Below, in pieces: positions 32,694 through 39,968 of a stretch of DNA of 39,968 nucleotides (position 1 is the first letter of the stretch; each line of letters begins with the position of its first letter). Where the stretch lies: assembly GCA_964614585.1 (NCBI GenBank), contig CAZTLW010000006.1, positions 1 through 39,968 on the forward strand, read 5' to 3'. The notes under the pieces are model-generated. The model was given only the letters and a program-made list of their open reading frames with translations, was not told where the DNA came from and ran no database searches. This stretch comes from JAHEFX01 sp964614585 (GTDB lineage Bacteria; Actinomycetota; Acidimicrobiia; Spongiisociales; JAENVV01). A program made the position numbers and the translations under genes.

Positions 32694-33803
32694 GATCAGC
32701 TTCGCCATTCGACCGACGCAGGTCTCGTCCTCCAACGGCGGGACGAGGCGCACCAGCTCGGCGGCGACGTTGCGGTAGGCGGTGGCGGCCGGGCCGTCGT
32801 CGTGGCGGGCGGCGGGGACGCCGTCGTCGCCGCCGGAGACGAGGCTCGAGTCGAGGGGGATTCGACCGACGAGGGGGACGGCCAGTTCCTCGGCCAGTCC
32901 GTCGCCGCCCCCGGAGCCGAACAACTCGTAGGTCTCGCCGTGGTCGCAGACGAACGACGACATGTTCTCGACGACGCCGACGATCGGCATGTGGGACCGG
33001 CGGGCCATGTCGGCCACCCGCACGGCCACACGTTGGGCGGTCTGCTGGGGGGTGGTCACCACGACCATCTCGGCCTGGGGGAGCAGCCGGGCCAGCGCCA
33101 TCTGGATGTCACCGGTGCCCGGGGGCATGTCGATGACGAGGTAGTCGAGGTCCTCGGCCCAGCGGACCTGGGTGAGGAACTGCTCGAGGGCCTTCGACAG
33201 CATGAGCCCCCGCCACATCAGGGCGGTGCCCTCGTCCTCGGTGATGAGACCGGTCGAGATCACCTGGATCCCCTGGGCCTCGACGGGGATCATCAGCTTG
33301 TCGGCGTCGGCCTCGATCCGGTCGGTGGTGCCGAGCATCCGGGGGATGGAGAATCCCCAGATGTCGGCGTCGAGGATGCCGACCCGGAAGCCGAGGTCGG
33401 CGATGGCCACGGCGAGGTTGACGCTCGTGGTCGACTTCCCGACCCCGCCCTTGCCCGAGGCGATGGCGAGGACCCGGGTGGAGGTGGGGACCCGGGTCGG
33501 TTGGGCGTTCTCCCGGGCCCGGAGGCGGGCGGTCTCCATGAGAGCGGCGCGCTGGGCCTTGGTCATGGCCGTCGTCACGACCTCGACCCGGTCGACGCCG
33601 TCGAGGGCGCCGACCTTGCGCCGGGTCTCGGCGTCGATCTGGCCCCGCATTGGGCACTCGGCGATGGTGAGGGCGATGCCGACCTCGACCACCCCATCAC
33701 CGATGTCGACGTGGGTGACCATGCCGAGGTCGACCACGTCGGCCCCCAACTCGGGGTCGATGACCCCGCGCAGGGCCCCGTAGACGTCGTCTTGGGTGGG
33801 CAT
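32682..33803 (-). CDS. mrp: Mrp/ApbC-type iron-sulfur carrier ATPase
   Basis: A 373-residue protein. An N-terminal MIP18/DUF59 domain (LRGVIDPELGADVVDLGMV) precedes a deviant Walker A SGKGGVGKST, DADIWGFSIPRMLG and the Walker B region YLVIDMPPGTGD. Such proteins carry and transfer iron-sulfur clusters. The usual CxxC before the C-terminus is reduced to VENMSSFVCDHG, with one visible Cys. It is divergent from an ErpA/IscA-type gene, a functional pairing in cluster assembly. A TAACCT -10 box lies 8 nt before the ATG. Confidence 0.92.
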   Translation of the reverse strand: MPTQDDVYGALRGVIDPELGADVVDLGMVTHVDIGDGVVEVGIALTIAECPMRGQIDAETRRKVGALDGVDRVEVVTTAMTKAQRAALMETARLRARENAQPTRVPTSTRVLAIASGKGGVGKSTTSVNLAVAIADLGFRVGILDADIWGFSIPRMLGTTDRIEADADKLMIPVEAQGIQVISTGLITEDEGTALMWRGLMLSKALEQFLTQVRWAEDLDYLVIDMPPGTGDIQMALARLLPQAEMVVVTTPQQTAQRVAVRVADMARRSHMPIVGVVENMSSFVCDHGETYELFGSGGGDGLAEELAVPLVGRIPLDSSLVSGGDDGVPAARHDDGPAATAYRNVAAELVRLVPPLEDETCVGRMAKLIDAL

Positions 33804-33811
33804 GAGGTGGG

Positions 33812-33817
33812 AGGTTA
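33812..33817 (-). promoter_or_regulatory. -10 box, leaderless-type promoter of mrp
   Basis: TAACCT on the minus strand, 8 nt before the ATG at 33803. The remaining ~130 nt up to the ErpA/IscA-type gene holds a TATACT-like hexamer (33917-33922) that could be its -10, without a clear -35. Confidence 0.45.
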
Positions 33818-33953
33818 CGGTCGACACGCTATTTACACTACGATGCCAGTGGGAATTCGGATGAGGCGTCCCGGCCTTGCCGGAACGCCGCCTCGCGAGT
33901 CCCCGGATCCCGCCCATATACTGCCGCCAACACGAGACCTGCTGGAGCCCGAG

Positions 33954-34316
33954 ATGGAGCAGCTGCTCACCATCAAGACCAACACCCCCACGAAGCCGGT
34001 GACGCTCACGCCGTCGGCGGTCGACAAGCTGCGCGACCTGCTCGCCTCCGAGGGCGACGAGTCGCTGGCCCTTCGGATGGCCGTGCGCCCGGGTGGGTGC
34101 TCCGGATTCAGCTATGAGATGTTCTTCGACTCCGCCTTCGACGACGACGACCTCGTCGAGGACTTCGACGGCGTGAAGGTCGTCGTCGACCCCCAGTCGG
34201 CGGACATGATCAAGGGCGCGACCCTCGACTACAAGGACACGCTGCAGGGCGCCGGGTTCCACATCAACAACCCGAACGTCACCCGCTCCTGCGGTTGCGG
34301 CAACTCGTTCTCCTGA
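33954..34316 (+). CDS. ErpA/IscA/HesB-type iron-sulfur insertion protein
   Basis: A 120-residue A-type carrier with the three cluster-binding cysteines C49 (RPGGCSGFSYEM), C113 and C115 (SCGCGNSFS). The body VTLTPSAVDKLRDLLASEG and VVVDPQSADMIKGATLDY is typical. It receives an iron-sulfur cluster from a scaffold and passes it to target enzymes. The start ATG at 33954 has a weak GGAG 9 nt upstream. Divergent from mrp. Confidence 0.93.
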   Translation: MEQLLTIKTNTPTKPVTLTPSAVDKLRDLLASEGDESLALRMAVRPGGCSGFSYEMFFDSAFDDDDLVEDFDGVKVVVDPQSADMIKGATLDYKDTLQGAGFHINNPNVTRSCGCGNSFS

Positions 34317-34338
34317 TCGGCGGCTCGCCGCCGACCAC

Positions 34339-34367
34339 GTACTGGACACCGAGTACCGAGCACTGAG
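34339..34367. repeat. Dispersed GTAC repeat, copy d (degenerate)
   Basis: GTACTGGACACCGAGTACCG followed by AGCACTGAG repeats the AGTACC/CGAGTACC steps of the other copies with several changes. It lies between the ErpA/IscA-type gene and ridA. Confidence 0.6.
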
Positions 34368-34383
34368 GCCGGGCCGTACCCGG

Positions 34384-34389
34384 TAGGTT
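34384..34389 (+). promoter_or_regulatory. -10 box, leaderless-type promoter of ridA
   Basis: TAGGTT lies 7 nt before the ATG at 34397 and is identical to the box at the amino-acid permease gene. Confidence 0.5.
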
Positions 34390-34396
34390 CCGGTCC

Positions 34397-34774
34397 ATGC
34401 CCGATCATCTCTCCGTCTCGTCGGCCCCCGCCCCGGTGGGGCCCTACTCACCCGTCGTCAAGGCCAACGGGTTCGTCTTCCTCTCGGGGCAGGTGCCGCT
34501 GACCGATGACGGGCCGCGGGTCGACGCCGACGTGGCGACCCAGACCGAGATCGTCTGCCACAACATCACGGCGATCCTCGGCGAGCTCGGCCTGGGTTGG
34601 TCCGACGTCGCCAAGGCGACGATCTTCATGACCGACATCTCCGACTACCCGACGATCAACGAGGTGTACGCGGTGGCGGTGGGCTCGCCGGCGCCGGCTC
34701 GGTCCGCCGTCCAGGTGGCGGCGCTGCCGTTGGGCGCCAAGGTCGAGATCGAGGTCGTGGCGGTCGACCGCTAG
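34397..34774 (+). CDS. ridA: RidA-family enamine/imine deaminase
   Basis: A 125-residue YjgF/YER057c/UK114 protein with GPYSPVVKANGFVFLSGQVPL, the core NITAILGELGLGWSDVAKATIFMTDI and C-terminal PARSAVQVAALPLGAKVEIEVVAV, which contains the substrate Arg. RidA hydrolyses reactive 2-aminoacrylate from PLP enzymes. Its stop codon and that of the convergent SRPBCC gene share the same CTAG at 34771-34774. Confidence 0.94.
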   Translation: MPDHLSVSSAPAPVGPYSPVVKANGFVFLSGQVPLTDDGPRVDADVATQTEIVCHNITAILGELGLGWSDVAKATIFMTDISDYPTINEVYAVAVGSPAPARSAVQVAALPLGAKVEIEVVAVDR

Positions 34775-35214
34775 CCGGTCCCGTCCTCGACGGCGTCCCG
34801 GATCTCCCGGAGGCGCCCGACCAGGCGCCATCGAAGCATCCAGCCCCAGGGCAGGCCGATGAGTCGGAGCGCCCCCTCCGTCTGCATCGACTCCTGCTGG
34901 CGCAGCAGGCAGCCCCGCCCCGAGGGTGTGAGCGAGTAGACAAGGGTGCCGCGCATCCCCGAGCCCCAGAACCGTTCCTCCAGGCGTCGATCCGGCTCGA
35001 GGCGCGTGACCTCGCTCCAGACCTCGAGGGTGAGGCCCGGCATCACCGACACGACCTCCCGCCACCGCGTCCCGACGCGGGTGGGGCCCGGGGGGATCTT
35101 CTCCATCGCCGTGACGGGTGATCCCGGCCCCACGGCATGGTCCTGGACCTCGGCGAGCAGCGCGAAGACGTCCGCGGGTGGTGCGCCGACGAGGATCGAG
35201 CCGTCGAAGTGCAC
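34771..35214 (-). CDS. SRPBCC (START-like) family protein
   Basis: A 147-residue polyketide cyclase/dehydrase-type ligand-binding protein. It has the N-terminal strand FDGSILVGAPPADVFALLAEVQDHA, then GPTRVGTRWREVVSVMPGLTLEVWSEVTRLEPDRRLEERFWGSGMRGTLVYSLTPSG, and the C-terminal helix WMLRWRLVGRLREIRDAVED. The fold binds hydrophobic ligands, and no catalytic residues can be assigned. The GTG at 35214 is chosen because it lies just after the aldehyde dehydrogenase stop (2-nt gap), so both genes are probably co-translated. Confidence 0.85.
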   Translation of the reverse strand: MHFDGSILVGAPPADVFALLAEVQDHAVGPGSPVTAMEKIPPGPTRVGTRWREVVSVMPGLTLEVWSEVTRLEPDRRLEERFWGSGMRGTLVYSLTPSGRGCLLRQQESMQTEGALRLIGLPWGWMLRWRLVGRLREIRDAVEDGTG

Positions 35215-35216
35215 GA

Positions 35217-36665
35217 CTACCCGCCGTCGGGCACGTACCACCAGGGCTTGCGCTCGGGAGCCAGCGCCCAGTGCACGTGCTTGGGCACGGTGAACGATGC
35301 CATCGCCTCCCATCCGAGCTCCCGGGCATCGCCCGAGGCCCCCACGCCCCCGAATGGCGCCGCCACGTTGTCGACCAAGGGGTCGTTGATGTGGAGCATC
35401 CCGGTTGCCAGCTCGCGCCAGCAGCGCTCGGCGACGACCGGGTCGGAGGTGTAGACGCTGCCGCCGAGGCCGTAGGGCGTGTCGTTGGCGAGGGCGATCG
35501 CCTCCTCGACCTCGTCGAAGGCCATCACCGGGAGCACCGGGCCGAAGGTCTCGTCCCGCACCAGTCCCATCGTGTGGTCGACGTCGGCCACGACCGTGGG
35601 GGCCATGAAGAAGCCCGGCCGGTCGAGGGCGTGGCCGCCGGCCAGGACGGTGGCGCCGGCCTCCGTCGCCGCCGCCACCTGACCGAGCACCGCCGACCGT
35701 GCCCGCTCCGAACGCAGCGGACCGACCTGGGTCGCCTCGTCGAAGGGATCCCCCACCACGATGCCGCCCGCCAGGGCGACGACCCGGTCGAGGTAGTCGT
35801 CGATGAGCGACCGGTGGACGTAGACCCGCTCGGTGGACGTGCACACCTGGCCGGCATTCAGGAACGCCGACCACACCGTGCCCTCGGCGGCGCGGCCGAG
35901 GTCGGCGTCGGCGAAGACGATGGCGGCATCCTTGCCGCCCATCTCCAGGTGGGTCGGTACGGCCCGGGCCGCGCAGGCGGCCCCGATGGCGGTGCCGACC
36001 TCGGTCGAGCCGGTGAAGGCGACGAGGTCGACGCCGGGATGATCGACGATCGCCTGTCCCACGGTGCTGCCGCCCCCGACGACCACGTTGGCGACCCCGG
36101 CCGGGAGGTGCTCGGCGAACAGCTCGGCCAACAGCAGGGCGGTGAGCGGGGTCTCGGAGGCGGGCTTGGCGACCACCGTGTTGCCGGCTGCCAGGGCCGG
36201 TGCCACCTTGAAGGTGAGCAGCAGCAGGGGGTAGTTCCACGGGACGAGGGCGGCCACGACGCCGTAGGGGACCCGGAGGACGAGGTCGAGTTGGCGGGCC
36301 TCGTTGGCGGGCGCCACCCGCCCCCCGAACACGCGGGCCAGTTCGGCGTACTGGGCGAACAGGTCGCGGGCCATGTCCACGTACAGGCCGTTGCGGGACG
36401 CGGGCCGTCCCGTCTCGATCGTCAGGGCCCTCACGAGGTCGTCTCGACGAGCGGCGATCCCGGCGGCAAGGCCCCGCAGGGCCCCGCTGCGGTCGCCCTG
36501 GGGCCGGTCGCGCCAGCCGGGGAAGGCCGCCACGGCCGCAGCGACCCCCGCATCGACCTGGTCGGCGGAGGCGGCGGTGAGCGTGGTGTGCACGGCCCCG
36601 GTGGCCGGGTCGACGACGTCGAACGGGTCACCGGCACCGTCGAGCAGGGTGCCGTCGACGAGCAT
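35217..36665 (-). CDS. Aldehyde dehydrogenase family protein
   Basis: A 482-residue NAD(P)-dependent aldehyde dehydrogenase with the glycine-rich FTGSTEVG, the general base Glu in LEMGGKDAAIV, the catalytic Cys275 in NAGQVCTSTERV and the C-terminal INDPLVDNVAAPFGGVGASG. It most resembles the succinate-semialdehyde / betaine-aldehyde type, but the substrate is not certain. It lies in the minus-strand run glnA, regulator, aldehyde dehydrogenase, SRPBCC. A TAGCGT -10 box lies 6 nt before the ATG, so it can be transcribed alone. Confidence 0.92.
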   Translation of the reverse strand: MLVDGTLLDGAGDPFDVVDPATGAVHTTLTAASADQVDAGVAAAVAAFPGWRDRPQGDRSGALRGLAAGIAARRDDLVRALTIETGRPASRNGLYVDMARDLFAQYAELARVFGGRVAPANEARQLDLVLRVPYGVVAALVPWNYPLLLLTFKVAPALAAGNTVVAKPASETPLTALLLAELFAEHLPAGVANVVVGGGSTVGQAIVDHPGVDLVAFTGSTEVGTAIGAACAARAVPTHLEMGGKDAAIVFADADLGRAAEGTVWSAFLNAGQVCTSTERVYVHRSLIDDYLDRVVALAGGIVVGDPFDEATQVGPLRSERARSAVLGQVAAATEAGATVLAGGHALDRPGFFMAPTVVADVDHTMGLVRDETFGPVLPVMAFDEVEEAIALANDTPYGLGGSVYTSDPVVAERCWRELATGMLHINDPLVDNVAAPFGGVGASGDARELGWEAMASFTVPKHVHWALAPERKPWWYVPDGG

Positions 36666-36671
36666 GCCTCC

Positions 36672-36677
36672 ACGCTA
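36672..36677 (-). promoter_or_regulatory. -10 box, leaderless-type promoter of the aldehyde dehydrogenase gene
   Basis: TAGCGT on the minus strand lies 6 nt before the ATG at 36665. Confidence 0.45.
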
Positions 36678-36691
36678 CGTGGCGGCGGGCG

Positions 36692-37303
36692 TCAGCCGAA
36701 GCGGTAGCCGACGCTCCGCACCGTCGTGATCCACCCGGCTCGCTCCTCGCCGAGTTTCGCCCGCAACCGTCGCACGTGCACGTCGACGGTCCGGGCGCCG
36801 CCGAAGTACTCGTACCCCCAGACCCGACTCAGCAGTTGCTCCCGCGACCACACCCGACCGCGGTGTTGCAGGAAGAACCGGAGCAACTCGTACTCCATGT
36901 AGGTGAGGTCCACCGGGTGCCCGGCCAACTCGGCCTGGTAGGTGGCGGTGTCGAGCACCAGGTCCTCGTACACGAGGCGGTCGGCGTCCTCGGAGCGGGC
37001 CGCGATGCGCCGAAGCCGGGCGCGGAACTCGAGGGCGTCGACGGGTGCCGTCACGAAGTCGTCCCACCAGTCCTCGTTCTCGATGAGTGGGAGTCGGTCG
37101 GCCGGGACCACGGCGATGACCTCGATCCCGGCGGCGACGAGGTCGCGGGCGGCGCGCACGGCTGCCGCCGCCTCCCCGGAGAGGTCGACGATGCCACAGG
37201 CGGGGGGCTCGTCTGCCTCGGCGTCGACCACCTCGGCCCCGGCGAGCACGAGGGCGTCGTCGAGGCCGTCGGCGGTCGCGCCGGGGGAGACGGAGACCCG
37301 CAT
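36692..37303 (-). CDS. glnR: GlnR-like OmpR-type regulator with degenerate receiver
   Basis: A 203-residue winged-helix regulator. The C-terminal OmpR/PhoB domain is complete (VDLTYMEYELLRFFLQHRGRVWSREQLLSRVWGYEYFGGARTVDVHVRRLRAKLG, TTVRSVGYRFG). The N-terminus is a short receiver remnant: Asp40 (GIVDLSG) may fill the phosphosite, but the conserved Lys is replaced (VTAPVDALEF). This matches the atypical GlnR regulators of nitrogen metabolism in actinobacteria. The ATG overlaps the glnA stop (TGATG), and a GlnR-box array lies upstream of glnA. No histidine kinase is adjacent. Assigned GlnR by context plus similarity; another OmpR orphan is possible. Confidence 0.78.
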   Translation of the reverse strand: MRVSVSPGATADGLDDALVLAGAEVVDAEADEPPACGIVDLSGEAAAAVRAARDLVAAGIEVIAVVPADRLPLIENEDWWDDFVTAPVDALEFRARLRRIAARSEDADRLVYEDLVLDTATYQAELAGHPVDLTYMEYELLRFFLQHRGRVWSREQLLSRVWGYEYFGGARTVDVHVRRLRAKLGEERAGWITTVRSVGYRFG

Positions 37304-38634
37304 CAGAGCACCGGCAGGTAGTGCTCCAGCTCGAACCGGGAGACGTGGTGTTGGTATCGATCCCACTCCTTGCGCTTGTTGCGCAGGAACCAGTCGACCA
37401 CGTGCTCACCGAGCGCCTCGTGGAGCAATTCCGAGGCGGCGAGTTCGTTCAGGGCCTCCGACAGGGTCTCGGGCAGGCGCCGGATGCCTCGCTCCGCCCG
37501 CTCGCCCGTCGACAGGGCGTGGGCGTCGCCGAGGAGCTCGTCGGGCGGCACCGCCCCGCGCCGGATGCCATCGAGGCCGGCCGCGAGCACGGCCGAGAAG
37601 GCGAGGTAGGGATTGGTGGCGGCGTCGGGCGAGCGCAGCTCCACGCGAGTGCTCTCGGGCTTGCCCGTCTTGGGGGTGGGCACCCGTACCAGCGCCGACT
37701 GGTTGTTGCGGGCCCAGGTGGTGTGGATGGGCGCCTCGAAGCCGGCCACGAGGCGCTTGTAGGAGTTGACCCACTGGTTCGTGATGGCGGTGAGGGCGGG
37801 GGCGTGGTCGAGGATGCCGGCGATGAACGACTTGGCCACCGGCGAGAGGCCGTCGGGGGCGTCGCCGTCCCAGAAGGCGTTGCCCCGTTCGTCGAACAGC
37901 GAGAGGTGGAGGTGCATCCCCGAGCCGTCGTGGGCCTCGAGGGGCTTCGGCATGAAGGTGGCGTGGAGCCCGTGGGAGAGGGCCACCTCCTTCACGGCGA
38001 GGCGGAAGGTCATCACGTTGTCCGCCATCGACAGGGCGTCGTCGTAGCGGAGGATGATCTCGTGCTGGCTGGGGGCCACCTCGTGGTGGGAGTACTCGAC
38101 GGGTATGCCGAGCTGTTCGAGGTGCATGATCGTCGTCCGCCGGTACTCCTGGGCGGTGTCGAGCGGGGTGAGATCGAAGTAGCCGCCCCGGTCGAGCACC
38201 TCCGGCTCGGGCCCGGCGTCGCGGAAGTAGAAGAACTCGAGCTCGGGCCCGACGTAGAAGGAGTAGCCGGCGTCGGCGGCGGCTCGGAGGTTGCGCTGGA
38301 GGACGTGGCGGGGGTCGCCCTCGAATGGGGTCCCGTCGGGGCGCTCGATGTTGCAGAACATCCGGGCGACGTCGTGCTCGGCCCGCCACGGGATGATCTG
38401 GAACGTCTCGGGATCGGGCCGGGCGATCATGTCGGCCTCCTGCACCCGGGCGTAGCCGTCGATGGCCGACCCGTCGAACGTCATGCCCTCGGTGAGGGCG
38501 ACCTCGAGCTCGGCGGGGGAGATCGCCACCGACTTGAGGAAGCCCTGCACGTCGGTGAACCACAGGCGGACGAAACGGATCCCCCGCTTGCCCACGGTCT
38601 GGAGGACGTACTCGGCACTGCGTTCGGACGACAT
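37303..38634 (-). CDS. glnA: Type I glutamine synthetase
   Basis: A 443-residue GSI. It has the N-terminal beta-grasp region IRFVRLWFTDVQGFLKSVAISPAELE with FDGSAIDGYARVQEADM, the metal and substrate loop YVGPELEFFYF, HHEVAPSQHEI, the ATP-binding FMPKPLEAHDGSGMHLHLSL, and NQWVNSYKRLV with RVPTPKTGKPESTRVELRSPD. It makes glutamine from glutamate, ammonia and ATP. No adenylylation Tyr motif of the GSI-beta type is visible near the end, so it is more like GSI-alpha. The start at 38634 (MSSERSAEYVL) follows the family N-terminus. It faces glnII across 176 nt with GlnR sites. Confidence 0.95.
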   Translation of the reverse strand: MSSERSAEYVLQTVGKRGIRFVRLWFTDVQGFLKSVAISPAELEVALTEGMTFDGSAIDGYARVQEADMIARPDPETFQIIPWRAEHDVARMFCNIERPDGTPFEGDPRHVLQRNLRAAADAGYSFYVGPELEFFYFRDAGPEPEVLDRGGYFDLTPLDTAQEYRRTTIMHLEQLGIPVEYSHHEVAPSQHEIILRYDDALSMADNVMTFRLAVKEVALSHGLHATFMPKPLEAHDGSGMHLHLSLFDERGNAFWDGDAPDGLSPVAKSFIAGILDHAPALTAITNQWVNSYKRLVAGFEAPIHTTWARNNQSALVRVPTPKTGKPESTRVELRSPDAATNPYLAFSAVLAAGLDGIRRGAVPPDELLGDAHALSTGERAERGIRRLPETLSEALNELAASELLHEALGEHVVDWFLRNKRKEWDRYQHHVSRFELEHYLPVL

Positions 38635-38699
38635 GTAGGGGCGGCACGCTAGTGGGGTACCGGGGATGCCGCCCACCCGTCGCCCCTTCGGGGGTGCCC

Positions 38700-38737
38700 G
38701 TAACACGGTCTTCACATTCGGGTAACGGGAGGGAAAA
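38700..38737. promoter_or_regulatory. GlnR box array between glnA and glnII
   Basis: Four 5-mers at exactly 11-bp steps: GTAAC (38700-38704), TTCAC (38711-38715), GTAAC (38722-38726), GAAAA (38733-38737). The actinobacterial GlnR consensus is gTnAC-n6-GaAAC-n6-GtnAC-n6-GaAAC. Both a-sites match fully, the last b-site matches 4 of 5, and the first b-site only AC. It could control both divergent genes. Confidence 0.75.
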
Positions 38738-38810
38738 GGCGCCGGACCACCCTCTCGGCGCAGCCGACACCGTGGCGACCCCAGACGCCACCCGATGGAA
38801 GGAACCCCCA

Positions 38811-39830
38811 ATGGCGATTCAGGCCGAGTACTTGTGGATCGACGGCTCCGAGCCGACCCAGTTGCTTCGTTCGAAGACGCGGATCCTGCCCGGACCCGTC
38901 TCCTCGGTCGACGAGCTTCCCGTGTGGGGGTTCGACGGCTCGTCGACCAACCAGGCCCCCGGCGACAGCTCCGACTGCGTGCTGAAGCCGGTCTTCATGA
39001 TCCCCGACCCCATCCGCGGGGGCGACAACGTGATCGTCCTCAACGAGGTGTGGACCGTCGACGACGAGCCACACCCCACCAACAAGCGCGCCAAGACCCG
39101 TGAGGTGGCCGAGAAGTACGGCTCGGACGAGCCGTGGTTCGGGATCGAGCAGGAATACACCTTCATGGAGGACGGCCGTCCCCACGGCTGGCCGGTGGGC
39201 GGCTTCCCCGCCCCCCAGGGGGGTTACTACTGCGGTGTCGGCGCCGACGAGATCTGGGGCCGTGGGGTCGTCGAGGCCCACACCCAGGCCTGCATGGACG
39301 CCGGGTTGTCCATCTCGGGCACCAACGCCGAGGTCATGATGGGCCAGTGGGAGTTCCAGATCGGACCGCTCCCCCCGCTCGAGGCCGCCGACCAGATCTG
39401 GGTCGCTCGCTGGCTGCTGTACCGCATCGCCGAGGACTGGGACATCTCCGCCACGCTCGACCCGAAGCCGGTCAAGGGCGACTGGAACGGCGCCGGCGCC
39501 CACACCAACTTCTCGACCAAGGAGATGCGGGAGTCCTACGACGCCGTCGTCGCCGCCGCCGAGGCCCTCGGCAAGCGTCACGACCTCCACATCACCAACT
39601 ACGGCGTGGGCGTCGAGAAGCGGCTCACCGGCCTCCACGAGACGGCCCCATGGACCGAGTTCTCCTACGGCGTCTCCGACCGGGGTGCCTCGGTGCGGAT
39701 CCCCTGGCAGGTCGCCAAGGAGGGCAAGGGCTACATCGAGGACCGACGTCCCAACGCCAACATGGACCCCTACGTGGTCACCGCACTCATCACCGAGACG
39801 GTGTGCGGCACCGCTGCCGGGGACCTGTAG
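38811..39830 (+). CDS. glnII: Type II (eukaryote-like) glutamine synthetase
   Basis: A 339-residue GSII with AEYLWIDGSEPTQLLRSKTRIL, LPVWGFDGSSTNQAPGDSSDCVLKPV, WFGIEQEYTFM, the phrase GYYCGVGADEIWGRGVVEAHTQACMDAGLSISGTNAEVMMGQWEFQIG, and GDWNGAGAHTNFSTKEM. It makes glutamine, is shorter than GSI and is not adenylylated. In streptomycetes and rhizobia it is an auxiliary, ammonium-repressed enzyme. GGAAGGAA precedes the ATG. It shares its upstream region with glnA and is followed by a strong terminator hairpin. Confidence 0.95.
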   Translation: MAIQAEYLWIDGSEPTQLLRSKTRILPGPVSSVDELPVWGFDGSSTNQAPGDSSDCVLKPVFMIPDPIRGGDNVIVLNEVWTVDDEPHPTNKRAKTREVAEKYGSDEPWFGIEQEYTFMEDGRPHGWPVGGFPAPQGGYYCGVGADEIWGRGVVEAHTQACMDAGLSISGTNAEVMMGQWEFQIGPLPPLEAADQIWVARWLLYRIAEDWDISATLDPKPVKGDWNGAGAHTNFSTKEMRESYDAVVAAAEALGKRHDLHITNYGVGVEKRLTGLHETAPWTEFSYGVSDRGASVRIPWQVAKEGKGYIEDRRPNANMDPYVVTALITETVCGTAAGDL

Positions 39831-39846
39831 CCCCGCCACCAGCAAG

Positions 39847-39874
39847 CGACCGACGACCGACGACCGACGACCGA
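39847..39874. repeat. Tandem heptamer repeat (CGACCGA) x4
   Basis: Four perfect CGACCGA units in a row immediately after glnII and before its terminator hairpin. Variable in number in principle; function unknown. Confidence 0.9.
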
Positions 39875-39897
39875 GGGGCCCCGAAACGGGGCCCCTC
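39873..39897 (+). terminator. Terminator hairpin after glnII
   Basis: GAGGGGCCCC pairs perfectly with GGGGCCCCTC around GAAAC (10 bp, very GC-rich). A short pyrimidine stretch but no T-run follows. Confidence 0.8.
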
Positions 39898-39904
39898 GCC
39901 GCGT

Positions 39905-39962
39905 CCAACCCTGGGTTGTGAGCGTCGCCCATTCGCCAACCCAGGGTTGTCAGCGTCGGAAT
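39905..39962. repeat. Paired AACCCWGGGTT repeats at the window end
   Basis: CAACCCTGGGTTG and CAACCCAGGGTTG lie 18 nt apart, each near-palindromic and followed by almost the same sequence (TGAGCGTCG / TCAGCGTCG). The 11-bp core is shared with the arms of the palindrome at 5651-5761. The window ends here, so the unit may be incomplete. Confidence 0.7.
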
Positions 39963-39968
39963 CCGACG

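Noticed and set aside
39847..39874. CRISPR-like array in the CGACCGA repeats
   Set aside because: Units are contiguous 7-mers without spacers. It is a simple tandem repeat.

Overview
The window is about 40 kb of high-GC chromosomal DNA from an actinobacterium. Actinobacterial markers include an HspR-controlled dnaK-grpE-dnaJ operon, a WhiB protein, a GlnR-type regulator beside two glutamine synthetases, and FxsA. Many genes start with a -10 box (TAnnnT) only 6-9 nt upstream of the start codon, the signature of leaderless mRNAs. The gene set and the interspersed short repeats would fit an uncultured Acidimicrobiia-like lineage, but this is an impression and was not tested by phylogeny. No rRNA, phage, classical insertion sequence or CRISPR array is visible, and every gap between genes is shorter than 300 bases.

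Layout. 1-3.2 kb: tRNA-Asp, a zinc-type dehydrogenase, a small unknown gene and a Ycf46-like AAA ATPase, all on the minus strand. 3.2-5.6 kb: a polar amino-acid ABC importer (lipoprotein, permease, ATPase). 5.6-5.8 kb: a long imperfect palindrome between convergent operons. 5.8-9.9 kb: dnaK-grpE-dnaJ-hspR (minus). 9.9-14.3 kb: an unknown protein, a winged-helix protein, an orphan beta-class DNA methyltransferase and a membrane protein. 14.3-17.4 kb (minus): a peroxiredoxin-like gene interrupted by an in-frame UGA, then the poly-gamma-glutamate genes pgsB and a double-length pgsC. 17.5-21.5 kb: NfeD-like protein, CopD-like protein, stand-alone receiver, CNNM/CorC-type protein, tRNA-Pro and WhiB. 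21.5-24.6 kb (minus): selB and selA. 24.6-32.2 kb: a 1004-aa HTH-TPR-membrane-propeller protein, a cyclic-nucleotide-binding protein, a secreted hydrolase, FxsA, an MBL-fold hydrolase and an M23 peptidase. 32.2-34.8 kb: a four-helix-bundle gene bracketed by near-identical inverted repeats, then mrp, an ErpA/IscA-type protein and RidA. 34.8-39.9 kb: SRPBCC protein, aldehyde dehydrogenase, glnR-like regulator and glnA (minus), facing glnII (plus) across a four-site GlnR box.

The most notable observation is the gene at 14291-14794 (minus). A conventional caller would truncate it, but read through one UGA it gives a complete AhpC/TSA_2 (PRXL2 / selenoprotein-U-like) protein with the active site FLRHFG-U-IFCREQ, that is UxxC in place of CxxC. 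A bacterial-type SECIS hairpin with an AGGUC apical loop follows directly, and the factors that decode such a codon, SelA and SelB, are encoded 7-10 kb away. The second notable system is the nitrogen locus, where glnA is translationally coupled to a GlnR-like regulator and a GlnR-box array with 11-bp periodicity lies between two divergent glutamine synthetases. Three families of short intergenic inverted repeats also run through the window.
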